NCBI RefSeq assembly: GCF_002019695.1
Contig: NZ_KV917376.1
Span: 854,369 to 918,368 of the forward strand
Source of the DNA: Evansella clarkii
GTDB lineage: Bacteria; Bacillota; Bacilli; Bacillales; Salisediminibacteriaceae
Length of the DNA stretch: 64,000 bases
Direction: 5' to 3'
A program made the position numbers and the translations under genes. This document shows positions 17,607 through 27,375 of the stretch, piece by piece (position 1 is the stretch's first letter; every line of letters begins with the position of its first letter). The notes below the pieces were generated by a model. The model did not search any database and was not told the DNA's origin. It saw nothing but the letters and a program-made list of their open reading frames with translations.

Positions 17607-19409
17607 TTACTCTACAGTAACTGACTTTGCCAGGTTTCTTGGCTTATCTACGTCACAATCACGGTGAAGCGCTGCATAGTAAGAGATTATCTGGAGAGGT
17701 ATTACACTTACAAGCGGAGTAAGGTATTCGTGTACACGAGGGATGACTAGCTGGTCATCATGTTCCTCGAGACCCTCCATGCTGATCATGCACTGGGATG
17801 CTCCGCGGGCAACTACTTCTTTCATGTTTCCTCGAATGCTGTAATTGACATGTTCCTGTGTAGCTAGCCCTACTACAGGCGTGCCTTCTTCAATAAGAGC
17901 GATAGTCCCGTGCTTAAGCTCTCCTCCGGCAAACCCTTCCGCCTGAATATAAGAGATCTCTTTAAGCTTGAGAGCACCTTCAAGGCAGACGAAGTAGTCA
18001 ATTGCCCGACCGATGAAGAAACAGTTACGGGTAACACTCATGTAGTCACGGGCGATTTTTTCCATTTCTTCTTTTTTGTCTGTTAAAGTTTCCATGGCGT
18101 TAGCAACGATCGCCAGCTCCTGAAGCGGATCGAAGTCAATTTCAATCCCCGCCGCTCTTGCAGCGTCAACTGCAAGTATAGCTAATACAGCCATCTGAGC
18201 AGTATATGCTTTCGTGGAAGCTACGGCAATTTCAGGTCCGCCATACGTGTGCAGTGTGTAATCAGCCTCACGGGAAAGGGTGGATCCTGGAACGTTTGTT
18301 ATTGTGAGGGCTTTATGCCCCATTTTCTTGACATTTACTAATACTCCGCGGAGGTCTGCTGTTTCCCCGCTTTGCGAAATAAAAATAAAGAGTGGGTTTT
18401 TGCTGATTAACGGCATATTATACAAAAATTCACTGGCAATATGCGTTTCAACAGGTTTTTGCGCGATCTGTTCAATCATCTGCTTACCAACAAGCCCTGC
18501 GTGATAGCTCGTTCCTGCAGCAATAATATAAATACGGTCTGCGCCGTTAACAGCCTGGCGGATATCTTCGTCGAGCTTGATGTTATCATTTTCATCCTGG
18601 TATTTTGTGATGATATTACGGATCACAAACGGCTGCTCATCGATTTCCTTGAGCATGAAATGAGGGTATGTCCCCTTTTCAATATCACTTGCATCAAGTT
18701 CAGCTGTATAAGGCTCCCGGGAAACTATTTCACCATCGAGTTTCTTGATGGTTGCTTTCTCCCGAGTAACAATAACGATTTCCTCGTCCATTAGTTCAAC
18801 AAATTCGTTAGTCACCTGCAGCATTGCCATAGCATCACTTGCTACAACATTTACTCCGTCACTTAGCCCAACGAGAAGAGGACTTTTATTTTTCCCTACA
18901 TAAATGGTTTCCTTGTCTTCTTTATCAAGAAGTGCAGTGGCATATGATCCTTTAAGCAAACTCAGAGTTTTCCGGAAGGCTTCCTCGGTATCCATTCCTT
19001 CCTTAGCAAAACGCTCTACCAGCTGTACGATAATCTCTGTGTCCGTTTCACTCTCAAGAGACACTTCAGATAAATATTCACGCTGAAGCTTGCTGTAATT
19101 TTCAATAACTCCATTATGAACGATTGTATAACGCTTCGTTTCACTCTGGTGCGGGTGAGCATTCAACTGGCTTGGCGCACCATGCGTTGCCCAGCGTGTA
19201 TGTCCAATCCCGACGTAAGCCTGCTCGTCTTCATCCACTACATTACGTAAAGTTGCGATCCTGCCCTTTTCTTTATAAACATGGACGCCTTCTTCGTTTG
19301 CTATCGCAATACCAGCCGAGTCATATCCTCTGTATTCCAGCTTTTCAAGACCTTTTAAAAGGATTTCTTTTGCATCTTCTCTTCCCACATATCCTACAAT
19401 TCCGCACAT
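17607..19409 (-). CDS. glmS: Glutamine-fructose-6-phosphate aminotransferase
   Basis: A 600-residue enzyme making glucosamine-6-phosphate from fructose-6-phosphate and glutamine, the first step of UDP-GlcNAc synthesis. The N-terminal amidotransferase begins MCGIVGYVG, where Cys2 becomes the nucleophile after Met removal. That fixes the start at 19409 rather than the in-frame ATG at 19418. Two SIS domains (about 285-425 and 455-595) carry [10 protein letters not shown] and the C-terminal [13 protein letters not shown]. It is the last gene of the cdaA-cdaR-glmM-glmS cluster and is controlled by the ribozyme at 19500-19668. Confidence 0.97.
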   Translation of the reverse strand: MCGIVGYVGREDAKEILLKGLEKLEYRGYDSAGIAIANEEGVHVYKEKGRIATLRNVVDEDEQAYVGIGHTRWATHGAPSQLNAHPHQSETKRYTIVHNGVIENYSKLQREYLSEVSLESETDTEIIVQLVERFAKEGMDTEEAFRKTLSLLKGSYATALLDKEDKETIYVGKNKSPLLVGLSDGVNVVASDAMAMLQVTNEFVELMDEEIVIVTREKATIKKLDGEIVSREPYTAELDASDIEKGTYPHFMLKEIDEQPFVIRNIITKYQDENDNIKLDEDIRQAVNGADRIYIIAAGTSYHAGLVGKQMIEQIAQKPVETHIASEFLYNMPLISKNPLFIFISQSGETADLRGVLVNVKKMGHKALTITNVPGSTLSREADYTLHTYGGPEIAVASTKAYTAQMAVLAILAVDAARAAGIEIDFDPLQELAIVANAMETLTDKKEEMEKIARDYMSVTRNCFFIGRAIDYFVCLEGALKLKEISYIQAEGFAGGELKHGTIALIEEGTPVVGLATQEHVNYSIRGNMKEVVARGASQCMISMEGLEEHDDQLVIPRVHEYLTPLVSVIPLQIISYYAALHRDCDVDKPRNLAKSVTVE

Positions 19410-19499
19410 AAATAACATTTCCTCCCTTAAGCAGGGCAGGATAATACCGGGGCATTACCTGCCCCACTCTTTATCATCAATTAGTATAATAGTTACAGA

Positions 19500-19668
19500 T
19501 CTGTTATATGCCCACGCAACTGCCTTTGTTCGGAAAGTCGCCTTTCCGTTTTAGTCAGCTGCTTGCGGCTGAGGCGTACAGCCGGGAGGTATCCGCCGAA
19601 AAACTCGATAAACCTCCTCCTCGTCAACTATCCATCGTTTCGTCCGCACGGATAGTTCAGGCGCTTTA
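19500..19668 (-). ncRNA. glmS ribozyme-riboswitch
   Basis: On the minus strand the leader has the conserved cleavage-site context AAAGCGCCTGAACTA, then GTTGACGAGGAGG, TTATCGAGTTTTTCGGCGGA and TACCTCCCGGCTGTACG, the invariant core of the glmS ribozyme. Self-cleavage is expected between 19665 (A) and 19664 (G) when glucosamine-6-phosphate binds as cofactor, lowering glmS expression. The start codon lies about 90 nt past the 3' end. The match to the known class is unmistakable; the exact 3' boundary is approximate. Confidence 0.96.
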
Positions 19669-19830
19669 TTTAATAAGAGAGCTTCTGTAGTTCAGGCAGA
19701 TCAATCCTGCACTTTTCAGCCTCTGCTTATTACTCGTACTCCTCTGTCCTCCTTTTCTGTATAGAATCTTTCTAATCATACTACACGAACAGAAATAAGG
19801 TCAACGTTTTTTCAGCAGTTTGGTGCCTGC

Positions 19831-19953
19831 CTACTGTTTACCCGCTGAAACCTCCTTTAAACTGTGTTTTTTCGGAAGCCAGGCGTAATCAATTCCTTCT
19901 CCCTGCTTCTCAATAATAAAATATGCACGAACGGCACTACCTGTGCTGCTCAT
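19831..19953 (-). CDS. Possible 40-residue protein between glmM and glmS
   Basis: ATG at 19953 preceded by AAAGGATG. The frame starts MSSTGSAVRAYFIIEKQGEG and ends VSAGKQ. It lies in the leader between glmM and the ribozyme, in operon orientation. I recognise no family. It could be a small protein or chance. Confidence 0.33.
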   Translation of the reverse strand: MSSTGSAVRAYFIIEKQGEGIDYAWLPKKHSLKEVSAGKQ

Positions 19954-20067
19954 GCATATTCATCCTTTTATTACAGTAAAGAGTACTTTCGTTCCGGCTT
20001 TGCAGCCTGTACAGGGAACAGTGCTTTTATTTTTCCCGGGTAAGGCTAATAAATCCCGGCCTCCCGT

Positions 20068-21429
20068 TTACTCCAGTGCTCCTAATTCTCTTTTTACTAC
20101 ATCCACAATTTTTTGAACATATTTATCGCACATTTCTTCAGAAGGCGCTTCTGCCATTACACGGACCAGAGGTTCTGTACCAGAAGGCCTTACGAGGATT
20201 CGCCCTTCGCCTTGCATTTCAGCTTCCACAGCATTAATTTCATCTGCAATTACCTCGTTATAGGTTAATGCATGCTTGTCCGCAACACGTACGTTAACAA
20301 GCTTCTGCGGATATTTTGGCATCTCAGCAGCAAGCTCGGATAATGGCTTGCCAGAAGCCTTCAGAATGCTGCAAAGCTGGATTGCCGACAGCAGACCGTC
20401 CCCTGTAGTGGCGTAATCAAGGAAAATAATATGGCCTGACTGCTCTCCGCCAAGATTATAATCCCCTTTTCTCATTTCCTCCATTACATAACGATCTCCA
20501 ACTGCTGTCTGCTTTGTTTCCACCTGAATGTTCTCTAACGCTTTATAAAAACCAAGGTTACTCATAACGGTCGACACGACCGTGTTATTATTCAGAGCAC
20601 CTTTTTCTTTCATATACTTTGCACAAATATACATGATCTGGTCCCCGTCAACTATGTTTCCAAGTTCATCAACAGCAATCAGTCTGTCAGCATCCCCATC
20701 GAAAGCGAGTCCAATATCTGCTCCCTTTTCTTTGACAAGTTCTACGAGAGTTTCTGGATGTGTAGAGCCTACCCCCTCGTTAATGTTAATTCCGTTAGGG
20801 GAAGAGCCTATCGTTGATATTTGATCTGCTTCCAGATCTGCAAACAAGTGAGCAGCTAAAGGAGAAGCTGATCCATTTGCGCAATCCAGTGCAATATGCA
20901 GTCCGGACAAATCTCCAATTATTGTCTGTTTGAGGAAATGAAGGTATTTTTGTCCCCCTTCAAAATAATCGTTTACCTGGCCGATATCTCCTCCAACAGG
21001 CCGGGGAAGCCCGTCTTCCATATCATCTTCTGACTGAAGCAGTTTTTCTATCTCTTCTTCCTGATCGTCAAGGAGCTTAAAGCCATCTGATCCGAAGAAT
21101 TTAATACCGTTATCTTCAACCGGATTATGGGAAGCTGAAATCATTACACCGGCATCCGCACTTAGTGCTTTGGTTAAATAAGCAACTCCCGGAGTGGAGA
21201 TAACGCCGAGGCGCATCACTTCCGCCCCGATGGATAAAAGCCCTGCTACAAGAGCACCTTCAAACATATGGCCGGAAACCCGGGTGTCCCTGCCGATCAG
21301 CACTTTTGGTTTTTCTGTTTCCTTTGTAAGTACATAACCGCCAAACCGGCCTAATTTAAAAGCCAGTTCAGGTGTTAATTCTTTATTAGCTATTCCTCTT
21401 ACACCATCTGTTCCAAAAATCTTTCCCAT
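20068..21429 (-). CDS. glmM: Phosphoglucosamine mutase
   Basis: A 453-residue enzyme converting glucosamine-6-phosphate to glucosamine-1-phosphate. The active phosphoserine is in [17 protein letters not shown], the Mg-binding loop in [10 protein letters not shown], the sugar-binding loop in GGEQSGH, and the phosphate-binding loop in [13 protein letters not shown]. The length is standard. It sits between cdaR and glmS. In the family GlmM binds and restrains CdaA, which explains the conserved linkage. Confidence 0.97.
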   Translation of the reverse strand: MGKIFGTDGVRGIANKELTPELAFKLGRFGGYVLTKETEKPKVLIGRDTRVSGHMFEGALVAGLLSIGAEVMRLGVISTPGVAYLTKALSADAGVMISASHNPVEDNGIKFFGSDGFKLLDDQEEEIEKLLQSEDDMEDGLPRPVGGDIGQVNDYFEGGQKYLHFLKQTIIGDLSGLHIALDCANGSASPLAAHLFADLEADQISTIGSSPNGININEGVGSTHPETLVELVKEKGADIGLAFDGDADRLIAVDELGNIVDGDQIMYICAKYMKEKGALNNNTVVSTVMSNLGFYKALENIQVETKQTAVGDRYVMEEMRKGDYNLGGEQSGHIIFLDYATTGDGLLSAIQLCSILKASGKPLSELAAEMPKYPQKLVNVRVADKHALTYNEVIADEINAVEAEMQGEGRILVRPSGTEPLVRVMAEAPSEEMCDKYVQKIVDVVKRELGALE

Positions 21430-21481
21430 TTGAATCTCTCCTTAAGGTTTATCAAAGGTCGATATATAAATAATTCCTGAA

Positions 21482-22918
21482 TTAATTTTCGTTGTTTTCG
21501 TTACCGTTTGTCTCATCATCCGGCTCTTCATCCAGCTCTTCGTCAGGTTCCTCATCAGGCTCCGGCTCGTTTTCAGTCTCGTTCCCAGCTTCGTTTTCCT
21601 CTGTGTTCGCATCGTTATCGTTCTCTTCGACGGTTTCCTCGTTTTCGTCCGGGTCTGCCAGTCCTTGAGAAAAAACTTCATCAGTTTCTGTAATAACAAT
21701 CCGGACGCTGCTCCTGTTTATACTTACTCGGACATTCTGTGGTCCGCTGAATTGCAGAGGCAATGTATGCTCTCCAGGACCCAGTCCTTCGGCGTCTGCA
21801 TAAATTTGCAGATCCTCCCGGTTAACCCTTCCCAGTACGTTTGGGCTTCCAAACAACTGGAAATCTACAACCCCATTTTCAGGAATAATGAACTCATAAT
21901 CATAACCTTCGTTTTCCTCAATACCTGTCACTTCTATTGGAAAATCAGAAAACTCTCTGGTATCTTCTTCTGTCACTTCCACAATTACATTTATTGTTTC
22001 CGGACTAACACTCTCAACGCCCCGTGGTACCGGGACCTCCACTTCGTATGTTCCGCTTTCTGATACCTCACTTAAATCAAGTGTAATACCATCAATAAAA
22101 GAAATATCGTTTATCACATCTACCGGCCCGAATATTGTAACTTCCTCAGGTTCAGTTACAATTGACTCTATTGCCATTCCTCCCGGAAGCTGCCCCTCTC
22201 TTTCTATTCGAACAGGAACTTCTTTATTTGGGCTTGTTATTGGCACCATTACTTCAACAGCCGGCGGGTCAGTATTCAGGTCCATCACATTGCCTGCTTC
22301 ATCCAGAACTTCCACCCCTGCTGTTTCCTGAAAAGTTCCGTCTCTGCCCGCTAAGTCCACCACTGCCCTTACTCCAGCAATTTGATCTACCACACTCTGA
22401 GCGGCCGTAATATCCACATTGGACGGCTGTACAGAAGGTGTGCCGGCGCTGTATCCTTCTTCAATTTCACCGGAGTTTATTAATTCTATCTCTACAGGAA
22501 GAGATACTGTCTGCTTTTCCTGTATGGTTACCCTTACAGTCATTGGGACAATGGAGACTGATAAATCCGGCGGGAAGTTCCGGTGCCGCACTCTTTCATA
22601 ATGTGTCCCCGCTTCTCTCTCCCGAAGATCAAGGTATACTTCATAATCTTCAGGTCCAATCTGCAGCATTGTCAGCACATTTTGCGGCCCTCTCACCGTT
22701 ACTTGTACACTTTCCGGAGCTTCTGTCACTACATACTGATCTTCATCGTAATAAATATTAAGCTGTACTTCTTCCAGAACTCTTGAACCGTTCGTAATTC
22801 CAGGTATCCCTCCTGGCTGAGGCCCTCTGTTTTCCAGATTCACCATAAGAAAAAGCATGACGGCTATTAAAAGGGAAATCCCTTTAATGACCCAGGTATT
22901 ATTAAACCATTTATCCAT
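21482..22918 (-). CDS. cdaR: CdaA regulator with YbbR repeats
   Basis: A 478-residue membrane-anchored regulator of the diadenylate cyclase. One N-terminal helix (about 10-28, WVIKGISLLIAVMLFLMVNL), then four YbbR-type beta domains on the outer face (about 45-415). The last 60 residues are almost entirely Asp, Glu and Asn, an unusually long acidic tail suggesting adaptation to high salt. It overlaps cdaA by 8 bp, so the two are translationally coupled. Confidence 0.94.
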   Translation of the reverse strand: MDKWFNNTWVIKGISLLIAVMLFLMVNLENRGPQPGGIPGITNGSRVLEEVQLNIYYDEDQYVVTEAPESVQVTVRGPQNVLTMLQIGPEDYEVYLDLREREAGTHYERVRHRNFPPDLSVSIVPMTVRVTIQEKQTVSLPVEIELINSGEIEEGYSAGTPSVQPSNVDITAAQSVVDQIAGVRAVVDLAGRDGTFQETAGVEVLDEAGNVMDLNTDPPAVEVMVPITSPNKEVPVRIEREGQLPGGMAIESIVTEPEEVTIFGPVDVINDISFIDGITLDLSEVSESGTYEVEVPVPRGVESVSPETINVIVEVTEEDTREFSDFPIEVTGIEENEGYDYEFIIPENGVVDFQLFGSPNVLGRVNREDLQIYADAEGLGPGEHTLPLQFSGPQNVRVSINRSSVRIVITETDEVFSQGLADPDENEETVEENDNDANTEENEAGNETENEPEPDEEPDEELDEEPDDETNGNENNEN

Positions 22919-23729
22919 TCTTTTTCCCTCCCCATTGCCAGCGTGAAGAGGTATTTGCTGTGTCGTTTTTCAGAAGCTCATTTTCCAGTAACGTCCTGAG
23001 CGAATCTTCATCAAGGTTTCGGTGAAGTTCTCCATTTTTAGTAATGGAAATCCCTCCTGTCTCCTCAGAAACGACTAAAGTAACAGAGTCTGTAACTTCA
23101 CTGACCCCTAACGCAGCTCTGTGACGGGTTCCAAGCTCCTTGGAAATAAAAGGGTTCTCTGACAGAGGCAGATAACAGCCTGCTGCCATAATTTCGTTAT
23201 TTTTTACAATTACCGCCCCGTCGTGAAGCGGCGTGTTTGGGATGAAAACATTAATAAGTAATTCGGAAGTAAGCTTTGCGTTCAGCTGAATGCCTGTTTC
23301 AACATAGTCATTCAGCCCAGTACCCCTTTCCAGTGTTATGAGCGCTCCAATACGCCTTTTACCCATATAGTTAGCCGACTTGACTATATGTTCAATTGAA
23401 TTCTTAACTTCTTCTTCTTCAGCAACGGTACTCTTTGAGAAAAACCGCCCTCTTCCAAGCTGTTCAAGCGCACGGCGAAGTTCCGGCTGAAAAATAATAA
23501 TTATCGCTAATAAACCGTATGTAACAGCCTGCTGCATAATCCATTGCAAGGTATTCAGCCCTAAGTAACGGCTGAAAAACCACACGGCCAATATCACTGT
23601 AATCCCTTTGACGAGCTGCACGGCACGTGTCCCGCGGATTACCATGATTAGTTTATATATCACATAAGCCACCAACAAAATGTCGATGACGATAACCAGC
23701 ATTTCAAGAAAAGTTAGCTCTTCAAACAT
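22911..23729 (-). CDS. cdaA: Membrane diadenylate cyclase
   Basis: A 272-residue enzyme making c-di-AMP from two ATP. Three N-terminal transmembrane helices (about 10-85), then the DAC domain with catalytic DGAVIVKN and ATP-contacting GTRHRAALG. c-di-AMP controls potassium and osmolyte transport and is essential in many Bacillales. The gene order rsiW-cdaA-cdaR-glmM-glmS is the classical one. It is separated from rsiW by 766 bp including a terminator and tandem repeats, so it probably has its own promoter. Confidence 0.96.
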   Translation of the reverse strand: MFEELTFLEMLVIVIDILLVAYVIYKLIMVIRGTRAVQLVKGITVILAVWFFSRYLGLNTLQWIMQQAVTYGLLAIIIIFQPELRRALEQLGRGRFFSKSTVAEEEEVKNSIEHIVKSANYMGKRRIGALITLERGTGLNDYVETGIQLNAKLTSELLINVFIPNTPLHDGAVIVKNNEIMAAGCYLPLSENPFISKELGTRHRAALGVSEVTDSVTLVVSEETGGISITKNGELHRNLDEDSLRTLLENELLKNDTANTSSRWQWGGKKNG

Positions 23730-24051
23730 GGCTCTGCCTCCATCGTATTACTGCCTTAATCCTTTAGTTCTTTAACTTTAACATTATATCATAAATTTTT
23801 GAAATCAGACCTTATTCATGGAGCTATCAAACTAAAGAAAACCCAGCCATATTTTATACTTTCTTAAAGTTTAAAAAAGCACAAGCGTCTTGACACGAAA
23901 GGAACTCTATATATGTGACGAGTAACCGCAGGTCCAGGGGGGGGCACTGCCTCTTCCTCTGCGAGTGTATTATGATGGTGTATTGGTAACGTTGATGGCC
24001 ACTTGCTGCATATGCACGATAGACTGTAATATTACTTAACCGATTCAATTT

Positions 24052-24240
24052 AATTCCTTAATGAGCCGCTTTCGTACGTTGAGTGACTGCGTTCCTTCAA
24101 TTCCTTAATGAGCGGCTTTCGTACGTTCAGTGACTGCGATCCTTCGATTCAATTCCTGAATCACCCGCTTTCGCACGTTCAGTGACTGCGATCCTTCAAT
24201 TCAATTCCTGAATGAGCTCCAATTCATACCTTGAGTGATT
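24052..24240. repeat. Extragenic tandem repeats, about 3.6 units of 47-52 bp
   Basis: Units begin AATTCCTTAATGAG or AATTCCTGAAT at 24052, 24099, 24151 and 24203 (spacings 47, 52, 52). They contain GCTTTCGTACGTTCAGTGAC. The sequence is unrelated to the 2795 array, but the 52-bp period is the same. No start signals or codon pattern. Confidence 0.85.
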
Positions 24241-24382
24241 GATTCGGCGGACCGTGGAGCTGGACATTGTCGTGGAAGGTTATAAATAAAATTTGCAAAC
24301 CAAGCCTTAAAAATCGAGGATTATAATTTCTTCTGGGCCGAGACTGCTTCATTGCTAGTATATTATACATTCTTCCAGTGTT

Positions 24383-24420
24383 AAAAAAGCACATTGCTGG
24401 TAGCAATGTGCTTTGTTTTT
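24383..24420. terminator. Terminator of the sigW-rsiW operon
   Basis: Stem AAAGCACATTGCT/AGCAATGTGCTTT with A-rich and T-rich flanks on both sides, 76 nt past rsiW. Confidence 0.85.
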
Positions 24421-24495
24421 CTGTTCGACGAAATATATGTCAGCGATTATTTCATGCAGCTGGCTTAATTCCGGTTAACATTTCCTGACCGCTCA

Positions 24496-25128
24496 TTATT
24501 CATCGCTGCTATTCATAAAACTCATTACATCAGCAAAGAAGGCCTTAGTCCGGTACCATAACCAGTCGAACACCCTGTTGATTTCTTCAATTTCACCTGC
24601 TACATGGCCAGCTGAAGCTAAGTACTGTTCTCCATTGATTACTGTAATACTGCCAAGTACTTCTCCCTCTACTTCAATATTTCCATTGCGTACGAGAAGG
24701 TCTCCCGAAATGGTCTCTCCTTCCGGTACAACCACTACTCCCCGCTCCTGGTCCACATAAAACTGTCCCTCTCCTGCTACAGTAATTTCTCCATCGCCAT
24801 CATTCCATATGGAGGAAATACTTAAAATAAATACAAGAAAGAAAGTTGCTGCTGTTATGATCAGAGGATGCCTTCTCACCCATGTTTTCCACTTGTTTTT
24901 CTGCGTTTCCTTCGGCAGCCCGGCCATCACCTGGGCCGTAAAATCAGCAGGGGCTTCTATATGTGAGGCACTTTGAATAATCGCTACAGTTTTTCTTAGT
25001 TCCCTCAAATGTCCATGACATATATCACACTTAACAAGGTGGGCTTCCAGCTCCTTTTTTTCAAGCAAAGTAATGTCTTCATCCATATATTTATGGATCA
25101 GCTGATGTTTTTCCTTATTACAAGCCAT
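24496..25128 (-). CDS. rsiW: Anti-sigma-W factor
   Basis: About 210 residues. The zinc-binding anti-sigma domain carries the HxxxC..C arrangement in HLVKCDICHGHL. A single membrane helix (HPLIITAATFFLVFILSISS) follows, then an extracytoplasmic part with GDLLVRNGNIEVEGEVLGS, a bactofilin-like beta segment. In the family it holds SigW until site-1 and site-2 proteolysis after envelope stress. Start 25128 is chosen for AAGGAGAG 6-7 nt upstream. It lies just after sigW. Confidence 0.9.
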   Translation of the reverse strand: MACNKEKHQLIHKYMDEDITLLEKKELEAHLVKCDICHGHLRELRKTVAIIQSASHIEAPADFTAQVMAGLPKETQKNKWKTWVRRHPLIITAATFFLVFILSISSIWNDGDGEITVAGEGQFYVDQERGVVVVPEGETISGDLLVRNGNIEVEGEVLGSITVINGEQYLASAGHVAGEIEEINRVFDWLWYRTKAFFADVMSFMNSSDE

Positions 25129-25150
25129 AAGCCGCTCTCCTTTCCCAGGC

Positions 25151-25711
25151 TTAATCACGCAGTCGTTTTCTCAGAGCTTCCCTGCCACGGTGTATTCTTG
25201 TTTTAACGGTGGCTACTGGCAAATTTAAGACTTCCCCTATTTCTTTGAGTGAAAGATCTTCCATGTATTTCAAAATAATAGCAGATCGGTACTTTGGCGG
25301 AAGCATCATAATTTCATCCTGAATCCATTCCTGCATTTCATGCTGTACAACCACATCTTCAGGGAGCTCGTCATCTCCTGGTATTTGTGAATAATAATCA
25401 AGATCCTCTGTTCCCGCTACCTGGTCCTCCAGATGAAAGTCTGGTTTCTTCTTACGAATCCGGTCTATCGCCAGATTCGTTGCAATGCGGAAAATCCAGG
25501 TGGAGAATTTCCGGTTAATATCGTAGGATTCAATGTTAGTATACGCTCTTAGAAACGCCTCCTGAGATATATCCTGTGCTTCGTGCACATTCCCAAGCAT
25601 TCGGTAAGCAACCTGAAAGACCTTGTCCTTGTATAATTCAACAAGCTCAGCAAAAGCCTGCTGGTTACCTTTTTTAACTTCTATTATAATCTTTTTAACT
25701 GTTGCGTCCAT
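25151..25711 (-). CDS. sigW: ECF sigma factor SigW
   Basis: A 186-residue extracytoplasmic-function sigma factor. Region 2 (about 24-95) has YRMLGNVHEAQDISQEAFLR and FSTWIFRIATNLAIDRIRK; region 4 (about 125-180) has LPPKYRSAIILKYMEDLSLK and VATVKTRIHRGREALRKRL. It is an almost textbook SigW. An autoregulatory promoter lies upstream (25744-25772). It is cotranscribed with rsiW and responds to envelope-active antibiotics and alkaline shock in relatives. Confidence 0.95.
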   Translation of the reverse strand: MDATVKKIIIEVKKGNQQAFAELVELYKDKVFQVAYRMLGNVHEAQDISQEAFLRAYTNIESYDINRKFSTWIFRIATNLAIDRIRKKKPDFHLEDQVAGTEDLDYYSQIPGDDELPEDVVVQHEMQEWIQDEIMMLPPKYRSAIILKYMEDLSLKEIGEVLNLPVATVKTRIHRGREALRKRLRD

Positions 25712-25743
25712 TTATATACCTCCGCGACATTGCGGTTATCTCC

Positions 25744-25772
25744 TATACGGCAACAACCTGCTAAAGGTTTCG
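25744..25772 (-). promoter_or_regulatory. SigW-type autoregulatory promoter
   Basis: Minus strand: -35 CGAAAC at 25772-25767, a 17-nt spacer, and -10 CGTATA at 25749-25744. The SigW consensus is TGAAAC-N16/17-CGTA. It lies 33 nt before the sigW ATG. Confidence 0.75.
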
Positions 25773-25900
25773 TTTCAGAATTAATTTTATCATGTTAATT
25801 AGTGGAAAAAATAAAAATCTCTAAAAAAACATGTTTTATCATTATTTTTTCGGGGTAAAAGGTCTTTAAATAAATTTGTTTTATCATTAAGGAGGTACTC

Positions 25901-26074
25901 ATGGAAAAGTCATCCCAAGAACGTTTACTAAAGGAAATTGAAACGGCCAGAGATAAAATGCATCGGCTCTCGTATGAAAAAACGAGAACATCAGAGGAAG
26001 TAGTTAAGGTGAGTACCTATCTGGACGGACTCCTAAACCGTTATCAAACAATCCTTTATAAGAAAAATGCATAA
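25901..26074 (+). CDS. Spo0E-like aspartyl-phosphate phosphatase
   Basis: 57 residues with the Spo0E hairpin: first helix LLKEIETARDKMHRLSYEKT, then SEEVVKVSTYLDGLLNRYQ with the S-x-x-L-D signature. AAGGAGG lies 6 nt before the ATG. It is divergent from sigW. It is a second member beside 3389-3565; the two differ in sequence and probably in timing or target. Confidence 0.85.
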   Translation: MEKSSQERLLKEIETARDKMHRLSYEKTRTSEEVVKVSTYLDGLLNRYQTILYKKNA

Positions 26075-26379
26075 CTATTTAAAAAACCGAGTCGTTTTAA
26101 ACACGGCTGTTTTTTTTGCCTTTTTTAGGTGTCAGAACGGGTGGGTTGGATCTGTATCTGTGTTGGACCACGTTTTGTTAGGGGACTCCCGTTTCCTCAC
26201 TCCCTCAACCTTGCACTTCGGGACCGGGTTCAACGGTGCCACGTTGAGCTGCTCACTCATCCTCCATCTGAAAAATTGGTCAGCGTTCGGGTTCAACTAT
26301 GTATAATTAATTACACTTTTTATTAACACAAATAAAAAACCCTGGACGTTGTTTCATCCAAGGTGAAGTTTCCTATGTA
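26075..26379. other. Intergenic region between Spo0E-like gene and tRNA genes
   Basis: Contains a weak terminator-like element at about 26081-26118 (A-run, CCG/CGG, then eight T) and the tRNA terminator at 26333-26364. The middle (26120-26300) is GC-rich with small inverted repeats, but I recognise nothing in it. Confidence 0.4.
26333..26364 (-). terminator. Terminator of the tRNA operon
   Basis: Minus-strand CCTTGGATGAAACAACGTCC stem closing with AGGG, then TTTTTTATTT. Confidence 0.82.
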
Positions 26380-26455
26380 TGGTGGAGCCTAGCGGGATCG
26401 AACCGCTGACCTCCTGCGTGCAAGGCAGGCGCTCTCCCAGCTGAGCTAAGGCCCC
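26380..26455 (-). tRNA. tRNA-Ala (TGC)
   Basis: Cloverleaf with acceptor GGGGCCT/AGGCTCC, anticodon loop CTTGCAC (TGC), T-loop GTTCGATC, encoded CCA. 76 nt. Confidence 0.97.
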
Positions 26456-26504
26456 GTAGATTTTTCAATGATGTTATGCCGGAGCTTGTTTCTTAAAAAG
26501 AAAA

Positions 26505-26580
26505 TGGTGAGCCATGAAGGACTCGAACCTTCGACCCTCTGATTAAAAGTCAGATGCTCTACCAACTGAGCTAATGGCTC
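26505..26580 (-). tRNA. tRNA-Lys (TTT)
   Basis: Acceptor GAGCCAT/ATGGCTC, anticodon loop CTTTTAA (TTT), T-loop GTTCGAGTC, encoded CCA. 76 nt. Its first 12 bases are repeated 240 bp away at 26809-26820. Confidence 0.97.
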
Positions 26581-26854
26581 GCAGTTAATTCCACGATGAT
26601 TATTCATGAAGCTTACGGACGACGTTTTGCTCCGCAGTCTCACCTGTTTCTTCCTCTTCCAGCTTTGCTTCGAAGTAGATCCGTCGAAACAACTCGATGC
26701 ATTGGCTGAGAAGTAAATGCTCGTAACTGTGTCTCTTCCTCTGCCAGCTTCACTATGCAGTATATACGTCGAGACAAGTCGCAGTATTTCGGTGAAGCAA
26801 ATGCTCCTAGCTAATGGCTCGCAGTTAATTCCACGATGATTATTCATGAAGCTT
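26569..26854. repeat. 46-bp direct repeat and internal 84-bp repeats next to tRNA-Lys
   Basis: 26569-26614 and 26809-26854 are identical over 46 bp and offset by exactly 240 bp. They include the first 12 nt of tRNA-Lys plus its upstream flank. Between them are two imperfect 83-84 bp units (26644-26726 and 26727-26810) ending in AAATGCTC. This is a partial tRNA duplication or a small insertion at the tRNA 5' end. Confidence 0.85.
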
Positions 26855-26946
26855 CCTGATTACTGACGATGCTTCACTTCGCTTCGTTTGTTCACTCTTC
26901 TGCTTATACCCGGCATTTCTTATTTTAAACAGGAATAAGAGAAAAA

Positions 26947-27021
26947 TGGCTGGGCTAGCAGGATTCGAACCTGCGAATCACGGAATCAAAATCCGGTGCC
27001 TTACCGCTTGGCTATAGCCCA
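26947..27021 (-). tRNA. tRNA-Gln (TTG)
   Basis: Acceptor TGGGCTA/TAGCCCA, anticodon loop TTTTGAT (TTG), T-loop GTTCGAATC, encoded CCA. 75 nt. Confidence 0.97.
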
Positions 27022-27116
27022 ACAATCTGCAGACTGCTTCTAAATTTAATGAGCAGCTGTTTTAAACAAACGTTTATTTAATTCTTGTCTATTTTAGGAA
27101 AAAAGGCAAAAAAAAA

Positions 27117-27191
27117 TGGTGACCCGTACGGGATTCGAACCCGTGTTACCGCCGTGAAAGGGCGGTGTCTTAACCACTTGACCAACGGGCC
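27117..27191 (-). tRNA. tRNA-Glu (TTC)
   Basis: Acceptor GGCCCGT/ACGGGTC, anticodon loop CTTTCAC (TTC), T-loop GTTCGAATC, encoded CCA. 75 nt. Confidence 0.97.
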
Positions 27192-27197
27192 TCTTCA

Positions 27198-27273
27198 TGG
27201 AGCTTCCTAGCGGGCTTGAACCGCTGACCTCATCCTTACCATGGATGCGCTCTACCTGCTGAGCTAAGGAAGC
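27198..27273 (-). tRNA. tRNA-Thr (GGT)
   Basis: Acceptor GCTTCCT/AGGAAGC, anticodon loop ATGGTAA (GGT), T-loop GTTCAAGC, encoded CCA. 76 nt, 2 nt from tRNA-Asn. Confidence 0.97.
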
Positions 27274-27275
27274 AA

Positions 27276-27350
27276 TGGCTCCACAGGTAGGACTCGAACC
27301 TACGACCGATCGGTTAACAGCCGATTGCTCTACCACTGAGCTACTGTGGA
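27276..27350 (-). tRNA. tRNA-Asn (GTT)
   Basis: Acceptor TCCACAG/CTGTGGA, anticodon loop CTGTTAA (GTT), T-loop GTTCGAGTC, encoded CCA. 75 nt. First gene of the tRNA operon. Confidence 0.97.
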
Positions 27351-27375
27351 ATAATCTAATGATGAGACATAAAGT

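Larger units (their letters stand above)
23730..24495. other. Expanded spacer between rsiW and cdaA
   Basis: A 766-bp gap holding a tandem repeat array (24052-24240), a terminator (24383-24420), and an 8-base G run near 23937. No convincing coding frame. The spacer breaks an otherwise conserved gene order. Confidence 0.6.
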
